Assembly (NCBI GenBank): GCA_028285065.1 | Contig: JANQQG010000006.1 | Span: 1 to 32,935 of the forward strand | Reading direction: 5' to 3' | From: Phycisphaerales bacterium | GTDB lineage: Bacteria; Planctomycetota; Phycisphaerae; Phycisphaerales; UBA1924 | Length of the DNA: 32,935 nt | In this document: positions 21,949-29,427 of the stretch, piece by piece | How the letters are laid out: each line of letters starts with the position of its first letter | Position numbering within the stretch: the stretch's first letter is position 1 | The notes under the pieces: generated by a model | What the model was told of the DNA's origin: nothing | What the model saw: the letters and a program-made list of their open reading frames with translations, nothing else | The model's database searches: none | Made by a program: the position numbers and the translations under genes

Positions 21949-23034
21949 ATGAGCATCCGATCCACACTGAGCCGTCTCGTGATCGCGGGCGCCGTCGCCG
22001 CGTTCGTCCAGCCCGCATTCGCCCAACGTGACACACCCGAGGAGGCACCGGTCGTCAGGGTCGTCCTCCTCGCCGGCCAGTCCAACATGGTGGGCCACGC
22101 GAGCACGGAGTTGCTCGAGTCGCAGGCAACCGCTCCCGAGACCAGCGACCACTACGACCACCTCCGCGATGAGAACGGGTGGATCGAGCGCGACGACGTG
22201 GTGATCAAGTTCCTCGATCGGAGCGGGCCGCTGACGATCGGCTACGGCGCACGTGGGCACACCGGCCTCGAGCTCGAGCTGGGGTGGATCCTCGGGGACC
22301 ATTTCGACGAGCCTGTCGTGCTCGTCAAGGCCGCCTGGGGTGGGCACTCGCTGTACGAGCGCTTCCGTCCGCCGTCGTCGGGGCAGGCGCGCGAGTCGTT
22401 CATCCAGGAGAAGCTCGAGGAGGCACGCAAGCGGGTGCGCGAGCGCAACGAGAAGGAGGGGCGCACCGACCCGATGCCGACGCGCGATGACATCCTCGCG
22501 TCCTACGGCTCCTCGTACCGTGCGATGCTCAATGAGATCCGCCCCGTCCTCGACAACCCCGGGAGCGTCTTCCCCGAACTCGCGGGCGCGCGCGCCGAGT
22601 TGACCGGGTTCGTCTGGTTTCAGGGCTGGAACGACATGTGGGGGCTCGGGCCGGAAGAGTACGAGACTAACCTCGAGCACCTGATCAACGACGTGCGCTC
22701 CGAGCTGGACGCACCGGACCTGCCCGTCGTGATCGGAGTCATGGGCCAGAACGGGTCCGAGGAACCCAACGAGCGCATGCGGAGCGTCCAAGACGCTCAG
22801 TTGGCGATGAACGACAAGCCCGAGTTCGATGGGACGGTCCGTGCGATCCGGACCGACGAGCTCGTGGACAAGGAGGCCGAGCGCCTCTTCGAGGGCTGGG
22901 AGGATCACCGGGACGAGTGGGCCAAGGTCGGCTCGGACTATCCGTACCACTACTACGGGAGCGGGATCTGGTACGGGCGCATCGGGCGCGCCATAGGCGA
23001 GGCCATGCTCGAGCTCATCGATCAGGAGGACTAG
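21949..23034 (+). CDS. Secreted SGNH-type esterase (sialate O-acetylesterase-like)
   Basis: The 361-residue protein has a signal peptide (about 1-25, ending AFA-QR). The first catalytic block is LLAGQSNMVG (about 39-48, Ser in GQSNM the likely nucleophile). The middle has VLVKAAWGGHSL and FVWFQGWNDMWG (about 220-231). The end has YPYHYYGSGIWYGRIGRAIGEAML, which carries the expected catalytic His. These blocks match carbohydrate esterases of the sialate O-acetylesterase/CE6 group, which remove acetyl groups from sugars outside the cell. Planctomycetes carry many such enzymes next to sulfatases, and a sulfatase lies about 600 bases beyond the end of this gene. GGAGGAGA precedes the ATG at 21949; the upstream open frame from 21841 overlaps RidA and is rejected. 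The exact acetylated sugar is unknown. Confidence 0.85.
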   Translation: MSIRSTLSRLVIAGAVAAFVQPAFAQRDTPEEAPVVRVVLLAGQSNMVGHASTELLESQATAPETSDHYDHLRDENGWIERDDVVIKFLDRSGPLTIGYGARGHTGLELELGWILGDHFDEPVVLVKAAWGGHSLYERFRPPSSGQARESFIQEKLEEARKRVRERNEKEGRTDPMPTRDDILASYGSSYRAMLNEIRPVLDNPGSVFPELAGARAELTGFVWFQGWNDMWGLGPEEYETNLEHLINDVRSELDAPDLPVVIGVMGQNGSEEPNERMRSVQDAQLAMNDKPEFDGTVRAIRTDELVDKEAERLFEGWEDHRDEWAKVGSDYPYHYYGSGIWYGRIGRAIGEAMLELIDQED

Positions 23035-23141
23035 GTCCCAGGCCCCGCCCAGACACCTATGCGTTCCTGTGGACCGGCAACCCGGGCGATCACCACGCGA
23101 CGGAGCAGCGCACGCCACCTAAGGGGTCATTGCGGCGCGTG

Positions 23142-23163
23142 GGGCGCGCGGGGCCGCACGCCC
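23142..23163 (-). terminator. Strong GC hairpin after the globin gene
   Basis: On the minus strand a nine-pair stem with one G-T pair closes a four-base loop, 14 bases after the globin stop at 23178. It lacks a T-run. It also lies 108 bases after the convergent esterase stop and could serve both. Confidence 0.45.
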
Positions 23164-23177
23164 GCCGAAGACGTGCC

Positions 23178-23588
23178 CTAGAACAGTCGCGACGCCATCG
23201 ACGCCGCCATGCGCTGCGCTGCCACGTTGAACGCGAAGTGTGCATCCGCGTGGATCACGGCGCGCACGGCCTCGTCCCACAGTCCGAGCCAGTGCTGAAA
23301 CTGCTCGGGCGCGAGGTCGGGGATCTGCGCGTGCGCGACGAACGGACGTCCCGCGTACCGACCGGTGCGCAGCACGACCGAGGACCAGAAGTCGTACATC
23401 TTCGGCAGGTGCGCATCCCAGTCGTCGACGTGCGCTTCGAAGACCGGGCCGAGCACACCGTCGGCGCGGATCGTCTCGTAGAACGCGTCGACGAGACGCC
23501 GGATGTCCGCTTCGGAGACGACGGCACTCAGGTCCGAGGCCGCCATCGGCTCACCCAGCGGGAGCGGAACGTTGGAAGCGTCTGCCAT
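23178..23588 (-). CDS. Group III truncated hemoglobin
   Basis: The 136-residue protein has the group III globin pattern: LVDAFYETIRADGVLGPVFE (about 32-51), W-DAHLPKMYDFWSSVVL (about 57-73), R-YAGRPFVAH-QIP (about 77-90, His86 the likely proximal haem ligand), and FQHWLGLWDEAV (97-108). Group III globins bind O2 or NO and may protect respiration or handle reactive nitrogen species. GGAG precedes the ATG at 23588, and the longer frame to 23834 overlaps the sulfatase and is rejected. It begins 22 bases downstream of the sulfatase stop on the same strand, so it is probably in the same transcript. Sulfatase maturation does not need a globin in any known scheme, so the link may be simple operon sharing. 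Confidence 0.88.
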   Translation of the reverse strand: MADASNVPLPLGEPMAASDLSAVVSEADIRRLVDAFYETIRADGVLGPVFEAHVDDWDAHLPKMYDFWSSVVLRTGRYAGRPFVAHAQIPDLAPEQFQHWLGLWDEAVRAVIHADAHFAFNVAAQRMAASMASRLF

Positions 23589-23610
23589 GGACGTTGCTCC
23601 GATCGGCCTA

Positions 23611-25074
23611 TCACCCCGCTCCGCCCGCGCCCCCTCGCTCTCGGCGCCGCGGACGATCCGGGCGCTCACCCGTCCCCGGACGCCCGTCGCGGGTCTCAGT
23701 CGGGCGGGATGGATCATACGCGCCGTTCGGCGTCGGCAGTGCAGCCTCGACCTCCTCGAGGTACGCGTCCAGCATCCGGCCGAGCTCGCGGGCTCGCGCC
23801 GGGAGCCCCGACGACAGGTCGTTGCGCTCGCCAATGTCCTTGCTCAGATCGAACAGACGCTCCTCGCCCGTCTCGAAGAAACGGATGAGCTTGTGCTCCC
23901 CAACCATGATCGCGGCATGCGGCGTCTCCCCGCTCTGGTAGTGCGGGAAGTGGAACACAATTCCCTCGCGCGGACGTTCGACCCGCACGCTCGTTCCGGT
24001 GAGCACCGACGCGATGCTCCCGCCCTCGACGACCTCACGCACACGAGCCGGCAACTCGTCGATGCCGGCCCACTCGGCGAAGGTCGGGTGGAGGTCCTGC
24101 CCGATCACGGGAACGTCGCACCAGGAGCCGGCCTCGATGCCCGGCCCGCGCACGATCAGCGGGACGCGGATCCCACCCTCGAAGACGGTCCCCTTGCGTC
24201 CGGTGAGCGGGCCGCTCCGACCCGTGCCGCCGCCCCCGCCGTTGTCCGTCATGTAGAGCACGTACGTGTCGCCGGCGATGCCCAGCCGATCGATCGCATC
24301 GAGCACGCGCCCAACGCCCGTGTCGAGGTCCTCCGTGAGCGCGGCCCGTTGCGCCTGGCGTCCACGCAGCCCGCGCGCCTCGTACTTCTCGATCGAGGTC
24401 TTCAGCGCGTTCTGCGGCGCGTGCAGCGCATGCCAAGAGAGCTGGAGAACGAACGGCTTGCCGGCCCCGTGCGCTCGCTCCATGAACGCATCGGCGCGCT
24501 CCGCCATCCCGAAGATGTCCACCGGGTTCGGGTCGGTGAACTTCGGGGCGGCTTCGTTGCCCAGATTCCCGTCGCTCACGTCGAACCCGTGACGCTCAGG
24601 GCCGCCGCCATCGACGTGCCACTTGCCGAAGTGGGCCGTGGCGTAACCGGCCTGACGCAAGAGCTCTGCGTACGTGAAGTCCTCGGCGGGCAGGGAGCGC
24701 GCGCTTGTCGGAGGGATGAGCTTGGGGTTGTCGCGTGCGCGCAGGGACGGGCCGGCCTTCGTCCAGCCGAGGGCCGCCGGGCTGCGACCCGTCAGGAGGC
24801 TGGCGCGCGTCGGCGAGCAGACGGGCGACGGCGCGTACGCACGGCTGCAGCGCACACCCTCACGCGCCAGCCGCTCGATGTTCGGTGTGTCGATACCCGA
24901 GCTCCGCGAGCCGGCGATCTCGGGGTGCATGGCCACGCCGAGCCCGTTCCAAGACTGGTCGTCCGCGAGCATGAACACGATGTTCGGGCGCGAGGGGCTC
25001 TCGGCCTCGACCTGCCCGACCGCTTGCGACGCCACTGCTGCGAGCCCGAGCCCGATCGTCCACATCCACCTCAT
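23611..25074 (-). CDS. Secreted sulfatase (arylsulfatase A-like)
   Basis: The 487-residue protein has a signal peptide (about 1-24). Sulfatase hallmarks follow: RPNIVFMLADDQS (29-41, Asp38 and Asp39 metal ligands), the activation motif CSPTRASLLTG (86-96, Cys86 converted to formylglycine), GKWHVDG, and TDNGGGGG followed by GRKGTVFEGGIRVP. Sulfatases hydrolyse sulfate esters; planctomycetes carry many and use them on marine polysaccharides. The Cys-type site needs the maturation enzyme (anSME or FGE), which is not in the window. The C-terminus ends in a long Arg/Gly/Pro-rich tail (about 455-487) with no known role. The ATG overlaps the stop of the four-helix membrane protein (ATGA at 25071-25074), so the two are coupled. 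The natural substrate is unknown. Confidence 0.94.
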   Translation of the reverse strand: MRWMWTIGLGLAAVASQAVGQVEAESPSRPNIVFMLADDQSWNGLGVAMHPEIAGSRSSGIDTPNIERLAREGVRCSRAYAPSPVCSPTRASLLTGRSPAALGWTKAGPSLRARDNPKLIPPTSARSLPAEDFTYAELLRQAGYATAHFGKWHVDGGGPERHGFDVSDGNLGNEAAPKFTDPNPVDIFGMAERADAFMERAHGAGKPFVLQLSWHALHAPQNALKTSIEKYEARGLRGRQAQRAALTEDLDTGVGRVLDAIDRLGIAGDTYVLYMTDNGGGGGTGRSGPLTGRKGTVFEGGIRVPLIVRGPGIEAGSWCDVPVIGQDLHPTFAEWAGIDELPARVREVVEGGSIASVLTGTSVRVERPREGIVFHFPHYQSGETPHAAIMVGEHKLIRFFETGEERLFDLSKDIGERNDLSSGLPARARELGRMLDAYLEEVEAALPTPNGAYDPSRPTETRDGRPGTGERPDRPRRRERGGAGGAG

Positions 25075-25571
25075 GCTTGCTCCTCGTGCCGTCGCTCCCC
25101 CACCACTAAGGCGTGCTGCGCCTCACCGGGCTCAACGCCCCACCGGGCGCCGCGATTGCGGACGCAGCAGCCGACGCAGATCGCGATCAGCAATGCGAGC
25201 TTGAGGACCTCGAGGGCGACGTACACGTGGTGCACGTTTGACGGCGTCGGGTCGGCACCGTCGATGATCTCGCCGACGCGGATGTCGAGGATGGGGCGGA
25301 GCACCAAGTGCTCCCCCAGCGAGATCGCGCAGACTCCGATGACCAGGACCAGAGCAGCCCGGTCCGCCTTGACTGCGCTGGCGAGCAGCAGGAGCCCGAA
25401 CGCCAACTCCACCCATCCGAAGACGATGAACGTCTGACGCCCCACGTCGAGGAGCTGCCCGATCGGCACGGTGGGCGCGAGGAACTTCGCGGGCGTTGCG
25501 ATGAAGACGACGCCAATCAGGACGCCCGCGTACAGCAAGGCGACCGGGCCGGGGCGGAGCCAGCCGGGCAT
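25071..25571 (-). CDS. Four-helix membrane protein of unknown function, coupled to the sulfatase
   Basis: The 166-residue protein has hydrophobic segments near 8-26, 46-66, 70-92 and 117-140. The C-terminal tail is basic with CVGCC near 133-137 at the membrane edge. Between the third and fourth helices lies LRPILDIRVGEIID then PTPSNVHHVYVALEVLKL, with a paired His (HH) and Glu-x-x-Lys that look conserved. This is a TMEM205/DUF4149-like plan, but I do not claim the family. ATG at 25571 has AAGGAG seven bases before it, better than the ATG at 25604. The stop overlaps the sulfatase start. The function is unknown; a role in sulfatase export or sulfate handling is only suggested by the coupling. 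Confidence 0.72.
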   Translation of the reverse strand: MPGWLRPGPVALLYAGVLIGVVFIATPAKFLAPTVPIGQLLDVGRQTFIVFGWVELAFGLLLLASAVKADRAALVLVIGVCAISLGEHLVLRPILDIRVGEIIDGADPTPSNVHHVYVALEVLKLALLIAICVGCCVRNRGARWGVEPGEAQHALVVGERRHEEQA

Positions 25572-25733
25572 GGAGCGCTCCTTCCGAAAGCCCACGCAGG
25601 GCAAGGCATCCTACCACATCCCTGCCAGGCACCACGCAAGGCGGCCGATCGGGTGAACGCCGAGCACAAGTATGGTGGAACAACGAAGGAGGTCAGGTAG
25701 GATTGACTCGACCGTCCCCGCGATGGAGCCCAC

Positions 25734-26054
25734 GTGAAGATCCCGCTGTTGCTCGCGACCGTCACCTCGACCATCGTCATCGGCGCTTCGGCGACCGCCG
25801 GCCCGGGTGACGTGACGGTCATCGCCCGCTCGGGCACGCCCATCTCGACGCCGTGCATCCCGATCGTCAACGCCTGCCCCGCGGACTGGAACTCCGACGG
25901 CCAGGTCAACGACCAGGACTTCTTCGACTTCGTCAACGACTTCTTCACGCAGACCGGCCCGCAGGGTACGTCCGACTTCAACAGCGACGGCAACCAGAAC
26001 GACCAGGACTGGTTCGACTTCGTCAACGCGTACTTCCCGCCTGGCGGGTGCTGA
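25734..26054 (+). CDS. Minimal secreted protein consisting mainly of a dockerin-like module
   Basis: The 106-residue protein has a signal peptide (about 1-22, LLLATVTSTIVIGASATAG), a short linker of about 25 residues with one Cys, and then the dockerin-like module from residue 48 to the end. The module carries CPADWNSDGQVNDQD and DFNSDGNQNDQD and ends PPGGC. There is no room for any other domain. It may be a free docking module, a competitor or capping piece for the system used by the larger tailed proteins, or a remnant of a longer gene that lost its catalytic part. The start is GTG at 25734 with GGAG six bases before it; no earlier in-frame start fits better. It is 36 bases upstream of the zinc-ribbon protein at 26091 and may be in the same transcript. 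Confidence 0.72.
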   Translation: MKIPLLLATVTSTIVIGASATAGPGDVTVIARSGTPISTPCIPIVNACPADWNSDGQVNDQDFFDFVNDFFTQTGPQGTSDFNSDGNQNDQDWFDFVNAYFPPGGC

Positions 26055-26090
26055 CCACCACTGCTTGCATCACCGATGTAACCTGGGTCC

Positions 26091-27389
26091 ATGGCCCTCG
26101 TGATCTGGATCACATGGGGTGTGCTCGCTCCGCTGTGCGCGTGGCTGCTGTGGACGGGGCTCCGCGGCGACCGGGCGCGTGGCAGGAGGCGCTGCCGCAA
26201 GTGCTGGCACTCGATGGACGGGCTGCCCGAGCGTGAGGAGGGCGGGTGGGTTTGCCCGGAATGCGGCAAGGTCGCGCAGGCTGAACGGGTCATGCTCCGT
26301 CCGCGGCGTCGGCGCTGGCGCGTAGGGCTTGGGCTGCTTCTGCTCTTCAGCGGGACGTATGGGCTGATCGTCTACGAACGGCGCGAGGAGGGGTGGTCGG
26401 CGTGGGTGCCGAGCACGTTCGTCGTGCTCATCTACCCGCGCGAGCACGGCGCCGATGAGCAACCCTGGCGCGCGTGCGCGAGCCTGATCCGCACCCGCCT
26501 CGCGACCGAGCGCCTGGGGTCGTTGCAGTACCGCATCCTCGCCTGGCGCATGCTCGACCTCACCGACGAGGGCGTGTGGGACTTGATCCGGGTCCGAGAC
26601 GTGTGGGCGCGCGGCGAGCCGATCGCGATCTCGGTCGACTGGCCTGACTTCTCCGCCGGGGTTCTCTGGGAGTCGGTCATGGTCAAAGACCTGGTCTGGT
26701 ACGACTTCGGAGTCGGCCTCTCCGGCTGCCGTTTCCACCAGAACCGACATACCGGCGGCTCACTCGATGTCCCCGGCGATGCACTGCTCGACGCGGCGCA
26801 CGGCGACTGGACCACGCTGACTCTGAACGTCGAGGTCAAGATCGGGCGCGGCTGCGACTCGCCATACGAGTACACGAAGGTCAAGCACCTGAGCCGCACC
26901 CACACGATCAGGCTGATCGATCGCGAAGAGGCGTTCAACGGCGGCATCATCACGCCGGTCCGTGATCCCGCGATCGATCGCTGGCTGCTCGACAAGATCC
27001 ACTTCACGTACGGCGTTGCGACACATGGGGGTCGCTACGTCTCAACCTCCTCGCTGGAGATCTACGACGACGAGAATCCTCATGACCTCTGCTTTGCGTA
27101 CGACGCGGAGGTCTACGACGAGAACGCCCGGTTGATCTACCACGCGACGGTGCCGCCATGGGTCCGTGGAACGACCTACGCGACCCCCGAGGAGTACGCA
27201 GCCTTCAAGGCGCGGCTCGCGCCCACCGGCGCGGGGCGCTGGCGGCCCCAGGGGCTCACACTGCGCATCGTCCCGCGCCCGGATCTCGCCCTGCGCGTCT
27301 TAGAGCAGGATCGCTACTGGGTCCCGGCCACGGAGACGGGGTTCATCGAGGTGCCGCTGGCGGAGCACTTCCGGGCATCGCGCTGGTAG
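26091..27389 (+). CDS. Zinc-ribbon membrane protein of unknown function
   Basis: The 432-residue protein has a first hydrophobic helix (about 3-23), then a zinc ribbon (C35-RK-C38-WHSMDGL, C55-PE-C58). A second helix (about 78-96) is followed by a large soluble domain (about 97-432) that is probably extracytoplasmic. The soluble part is rich in Trp, Tyr and charged residues, with no recognised catalytic motif; it has the look of a sensor or structural domain. This ribbon-between-two-helices layout is common in planctomycetes. The ATG at 26091 follows the minimal dockerin-like gene by 36 bases. RecQ starts 50 bases after its stop, so the three genes may share a transcript. I cannot name the family. 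Confidence 0.78.
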   Translation: MALVIWITWGVLAPLCAWLLWTGLRGDRARGRRRCRKCWHSMDGLPEREEGGWVCPECGKVAQAERVMLRPRRRRWRVGLGLLLLFSGTYGLIVYERREEGWSAWVPSTFVVLIYPREHGADEQPWRACASLIRTRLATERLGSLQYRILAWRMLDLTDEGVWDLIRVRDVWARGEPIAISVDWPDFSAGVLWESVMVKDLVWYDFGVGLSGCRFHQNRHTGGSLDVPGDALLDAAHGDWTTLTLNVEVKIGRGCDSPYEYTKVKHLSRTHTIRLIDREEAFNGGIITPVRDPAIDRWLLDKIHFTYGVATHGGRYVSTSSLEIYDDENPHDLCFAYDAEVYDENARLIYHATVPPWVRGTTYATPEEYAAFKARLAPTGAGRWRPQGLTLRIVPRPDLALRVLEQDRYWVPATETGFIEVPLAEHFRASRW

Positions 27390-27439
27390 GCCGCCGCTCC
27401 TGGGTTCAACACACCGACAGACCCGCTACCCTCCACCCC

Positions 27440-29353
27440 GTGACCCCCGACGACCTCACCCCCCCGGCCGCACCCACCACCACCGACCCCATCCACGATG
27501 CCGTCAAGCGGGTGTGGGGGTACGACGAGCTGCGTCCGCTCCAAGAAGCCGCGATCCGCGCGGGCGTCGAGGGGCGCGACTGCTTGACCGTCCTGCCGAC
27601 CGGGGGCGGCAAGAGCCTCTGCTACCAGGTCCCGCCGCTCGTGACCGGCAGGGCGACCGTCGTCATCAGCCCGCTCATCGCGCTCATGCGCGATCAGGTC
27701 CGAGGGCTGGAGCTCAGCGGCTACCAGGCCGCGGCCTTGCACTCGGACGTCGACTGGGCAGACGCGAAGAACATCGAGGAGCGCCTCGTCACGGGCGGCG
27801 AGGACGGGCTGGACCTCGTCCTGGCCGCGCCCGAGCGTGCGCTCACGCCCGGGTTCTGCACGCTGATCGGACGTCTTGCGCAGTCCGGACGCCTCGGCGC
27901 GATCGCCATCGACGAGGCGCACTGCATCAGCCAATGGGGTCACGACTTCCGCCCCGAGTACCGGCAGCTCGCCGAACTCCGGCGCATCGCCGGCGGCGCC
28001 GGCATCGGCGTGCAGGCATTCACGGCCACCGCCACTCCGCGTGTGCGCGAGGACATCGCCAACCAGCTCGGGCTGATCGAGCCGGAGGTGCTCGTCGGTG
28101 TGTTCGATCGGCCCAACCTGACGTACCGCGTGCGCGCGCGGAGGGACGCCGCCGAGCAGGGCGCCGAGGCGATCCGGGCGATGCACGCCAAGGGTGAGGG
28201 CGGCGGCGCGATCGTCTATTGCCTCAGCCGCAAGGACACGGAGAAGCTCGCCGCCGAGCTGGTCTCGATGCGGATCGACGCCGAGGCGTACCACGCGGGG
28301 CTTTCTCCGAAGAAGCGCCACGACGTCGAGCAGCGCTTCACGAACGAGACGCTGGACGTGGTCGTCGCGACCGTCGCGTTCGGGATGGGGATCGACCGCT
28401 CGAACGTGCGCCTCGTCATCCACGCGACGATGCCCAAGTCAGTCGAGGCGTACCAACAAGAGACCGGTCGGGCCGGTCGCGACGGGCTGCCCGCCGAGTG
28501 CCTGCTGCTGTATTCGCCGAGCGACGGCTCCCGCTGGTCGCGCTTGATCGAGCGGAGCGGGGCCGAGTCCGGCGCAGATCCCGGCGCGACTCGGGCGCAG
28601 CTCGAGCTCGTCGAGCAGATGCGGCGCCTGGCGAGCTCCATGCGCTGCCGCCATGCGCAGCTCTCCGAGCACTTCGGCCAGGCGTACGAGAAGGACGACT
28701 GCGGCGCATGCGACGTCTGCCTCGGAGAGACACGGGCCGAGGCGGACTCGGTCAAGATCGCACAGATCCTGATGTCCGGCGTTGCGCGCACGGGCGAGCG
28801 CTACGGCGCGGGGCACGTGGCCGACGTCGTTCGCGGGGCGCAGACCGAACCCGTGACCAGCCGCGGGCACGACCGGCTGAGCGTCTTCGGGCTGCTCAAC
28901 GACCGAACGCGCCGCGAGCTGATGTCGCTGCTGGATCAACTCGTCGCGGCCGAGGCTTTGGTCGTCGGCGAACACCGGGTGCTGCTGTTCGGCCCGCGCG
29001 GGGTCGGGGTGATGCGCGGCGAGGACGAGGTTGCCCTGGCCGTCCCGCTGGGAACGCGCAGCACCCGGCGCGAGCGTGGGCGTACGCGGGCCGCGGCCGA
29101 CGCGAACGCGCGCCCGCTCACACCCGACGAGAAGGAGCTCTTCGAGCGCCTGCGCGGGCTGCGGCGCGAGATCGCCGAGGAGCGCGGCGTGCCGCCCTAC
29201 GTGGTGTTCTCCGACGCGACGCTCCGCGAGATGTGCCGCGAAAGACCGACCAGCCGCGAATCGATGCTGGAGGTCAAGGGCGTCGGGCGGAGCAAGCTCG
29301 AGGCGTTCGGCTCGCAGTTCCTCGAAGCGATCGCGGATGCCCCCGCGCCCTGA
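27440..29353 (+). CDS. recQ: ATP-dependent DNA helicase RecQ
   Basis: The 637-residue protein has the full RecQ order. Walker A is PTGGGKSLCYQVP (53-65). The DEAH box is IDEAHCISQWGHDFRPEY (157-174), followed by FTATATPRVREDI and the second helicase lobe with YQQETGRAGRDG. The RecQ zinc motif is CRHAQ then C-GAC-VC, followed by a winged-helix part and a C-terminal HRDC domain (about 560-632, FERLRGLRREIA through VKGVGRSKLEAFG). RecQ unwinds DNA 3' to 5' in recombination repair and restart of stalled forks. The start is GTG at 27440; the open frame continues upstream to 27158 inside the preceding gene, which is out of frame and rejected. The ribosome site is weak. Length and domains match the E. 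coli type. Confidence 0.95.
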   Translation: MTPDDLTPPAAPTTTDPIHDAVKRVWGYDELRPLQEAAIRAGVEGRDCLTVLPTGGGKSLCYQVPPLVTGRATVVISPLIALMRDQVRGLELSGYQAAALHSDVDWADAKNIEERLVTGGEDGLDLVLAAPERALTPGFCTLIGRLAQSGRLGAIAIDEAHCISQWGHDFRPEYRQLAELRRIAGGAGIGVQAFTATATPRVREDIANQLGLIEPEVLVGVFDRPNLTYRVRARRDAAEQGAEAIRAMHAKGEGGGAIVYCLSRKDTEKLAAELVSMRIDAEAYHAGLSPKKRHDVEQRFTNETLDVVVATVAFGMGIDRSNVRLVIHATMPKSVEAYQQETGRAGRDGLPAECLLLYSPSDGSRWSRLIERSGAESGADPGATRAQLELVEQMRRLASSMRCRHAQLSEHFGQAYEKDDCGACDVCLGETRAEADSVKIAQILMSGVARTGERYGAGHVADVVRGAQTEPVTSRGHDRLSVFGLLNDRTRRELMSLLDQLVAAEALVVGEHRVLLFGPRGVGVMRGEDEVALAVPLGTRSTRRERGRTRAAADANARPLTPDEKELFERLRGLRREIAEERGVPPYVVFSDATLREMCRERPTSRESMLEVKGVGRSKLEAFGSQFLEAIADAPAP

Positions 29354-29427
29354 GGGCAACAAGGCAGGTCGAAGCGCATCTCGGCGCCACGCAGCGCAGG
29401 TCGGGAGACTCGGGTTGCGCGCTCATC

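Noticed and set aside
21424-23118. 564-residue minus-strand open frame opposite the esterase and overlapping RidA
   Set aside because: Shadow frame; the esterase on the plus strand and RidA in another minus frame have family motifs and ribosome sites.
23503-25437. 644-residue open frame on the plus strand across the globin, sulfatase and membrane protein genes
   Set aside because: It lies antisense to three recognised genes and has the Arg/Ala/Leu-rich composition of a shadow frame.
27158-27439. N-terminal extension of RecQ
   Set aside because: It overlaps the end of the preceding gene in another frame and is Arg/Ala/Gly-rich; RecQ motifs begin right after GTG 27440.
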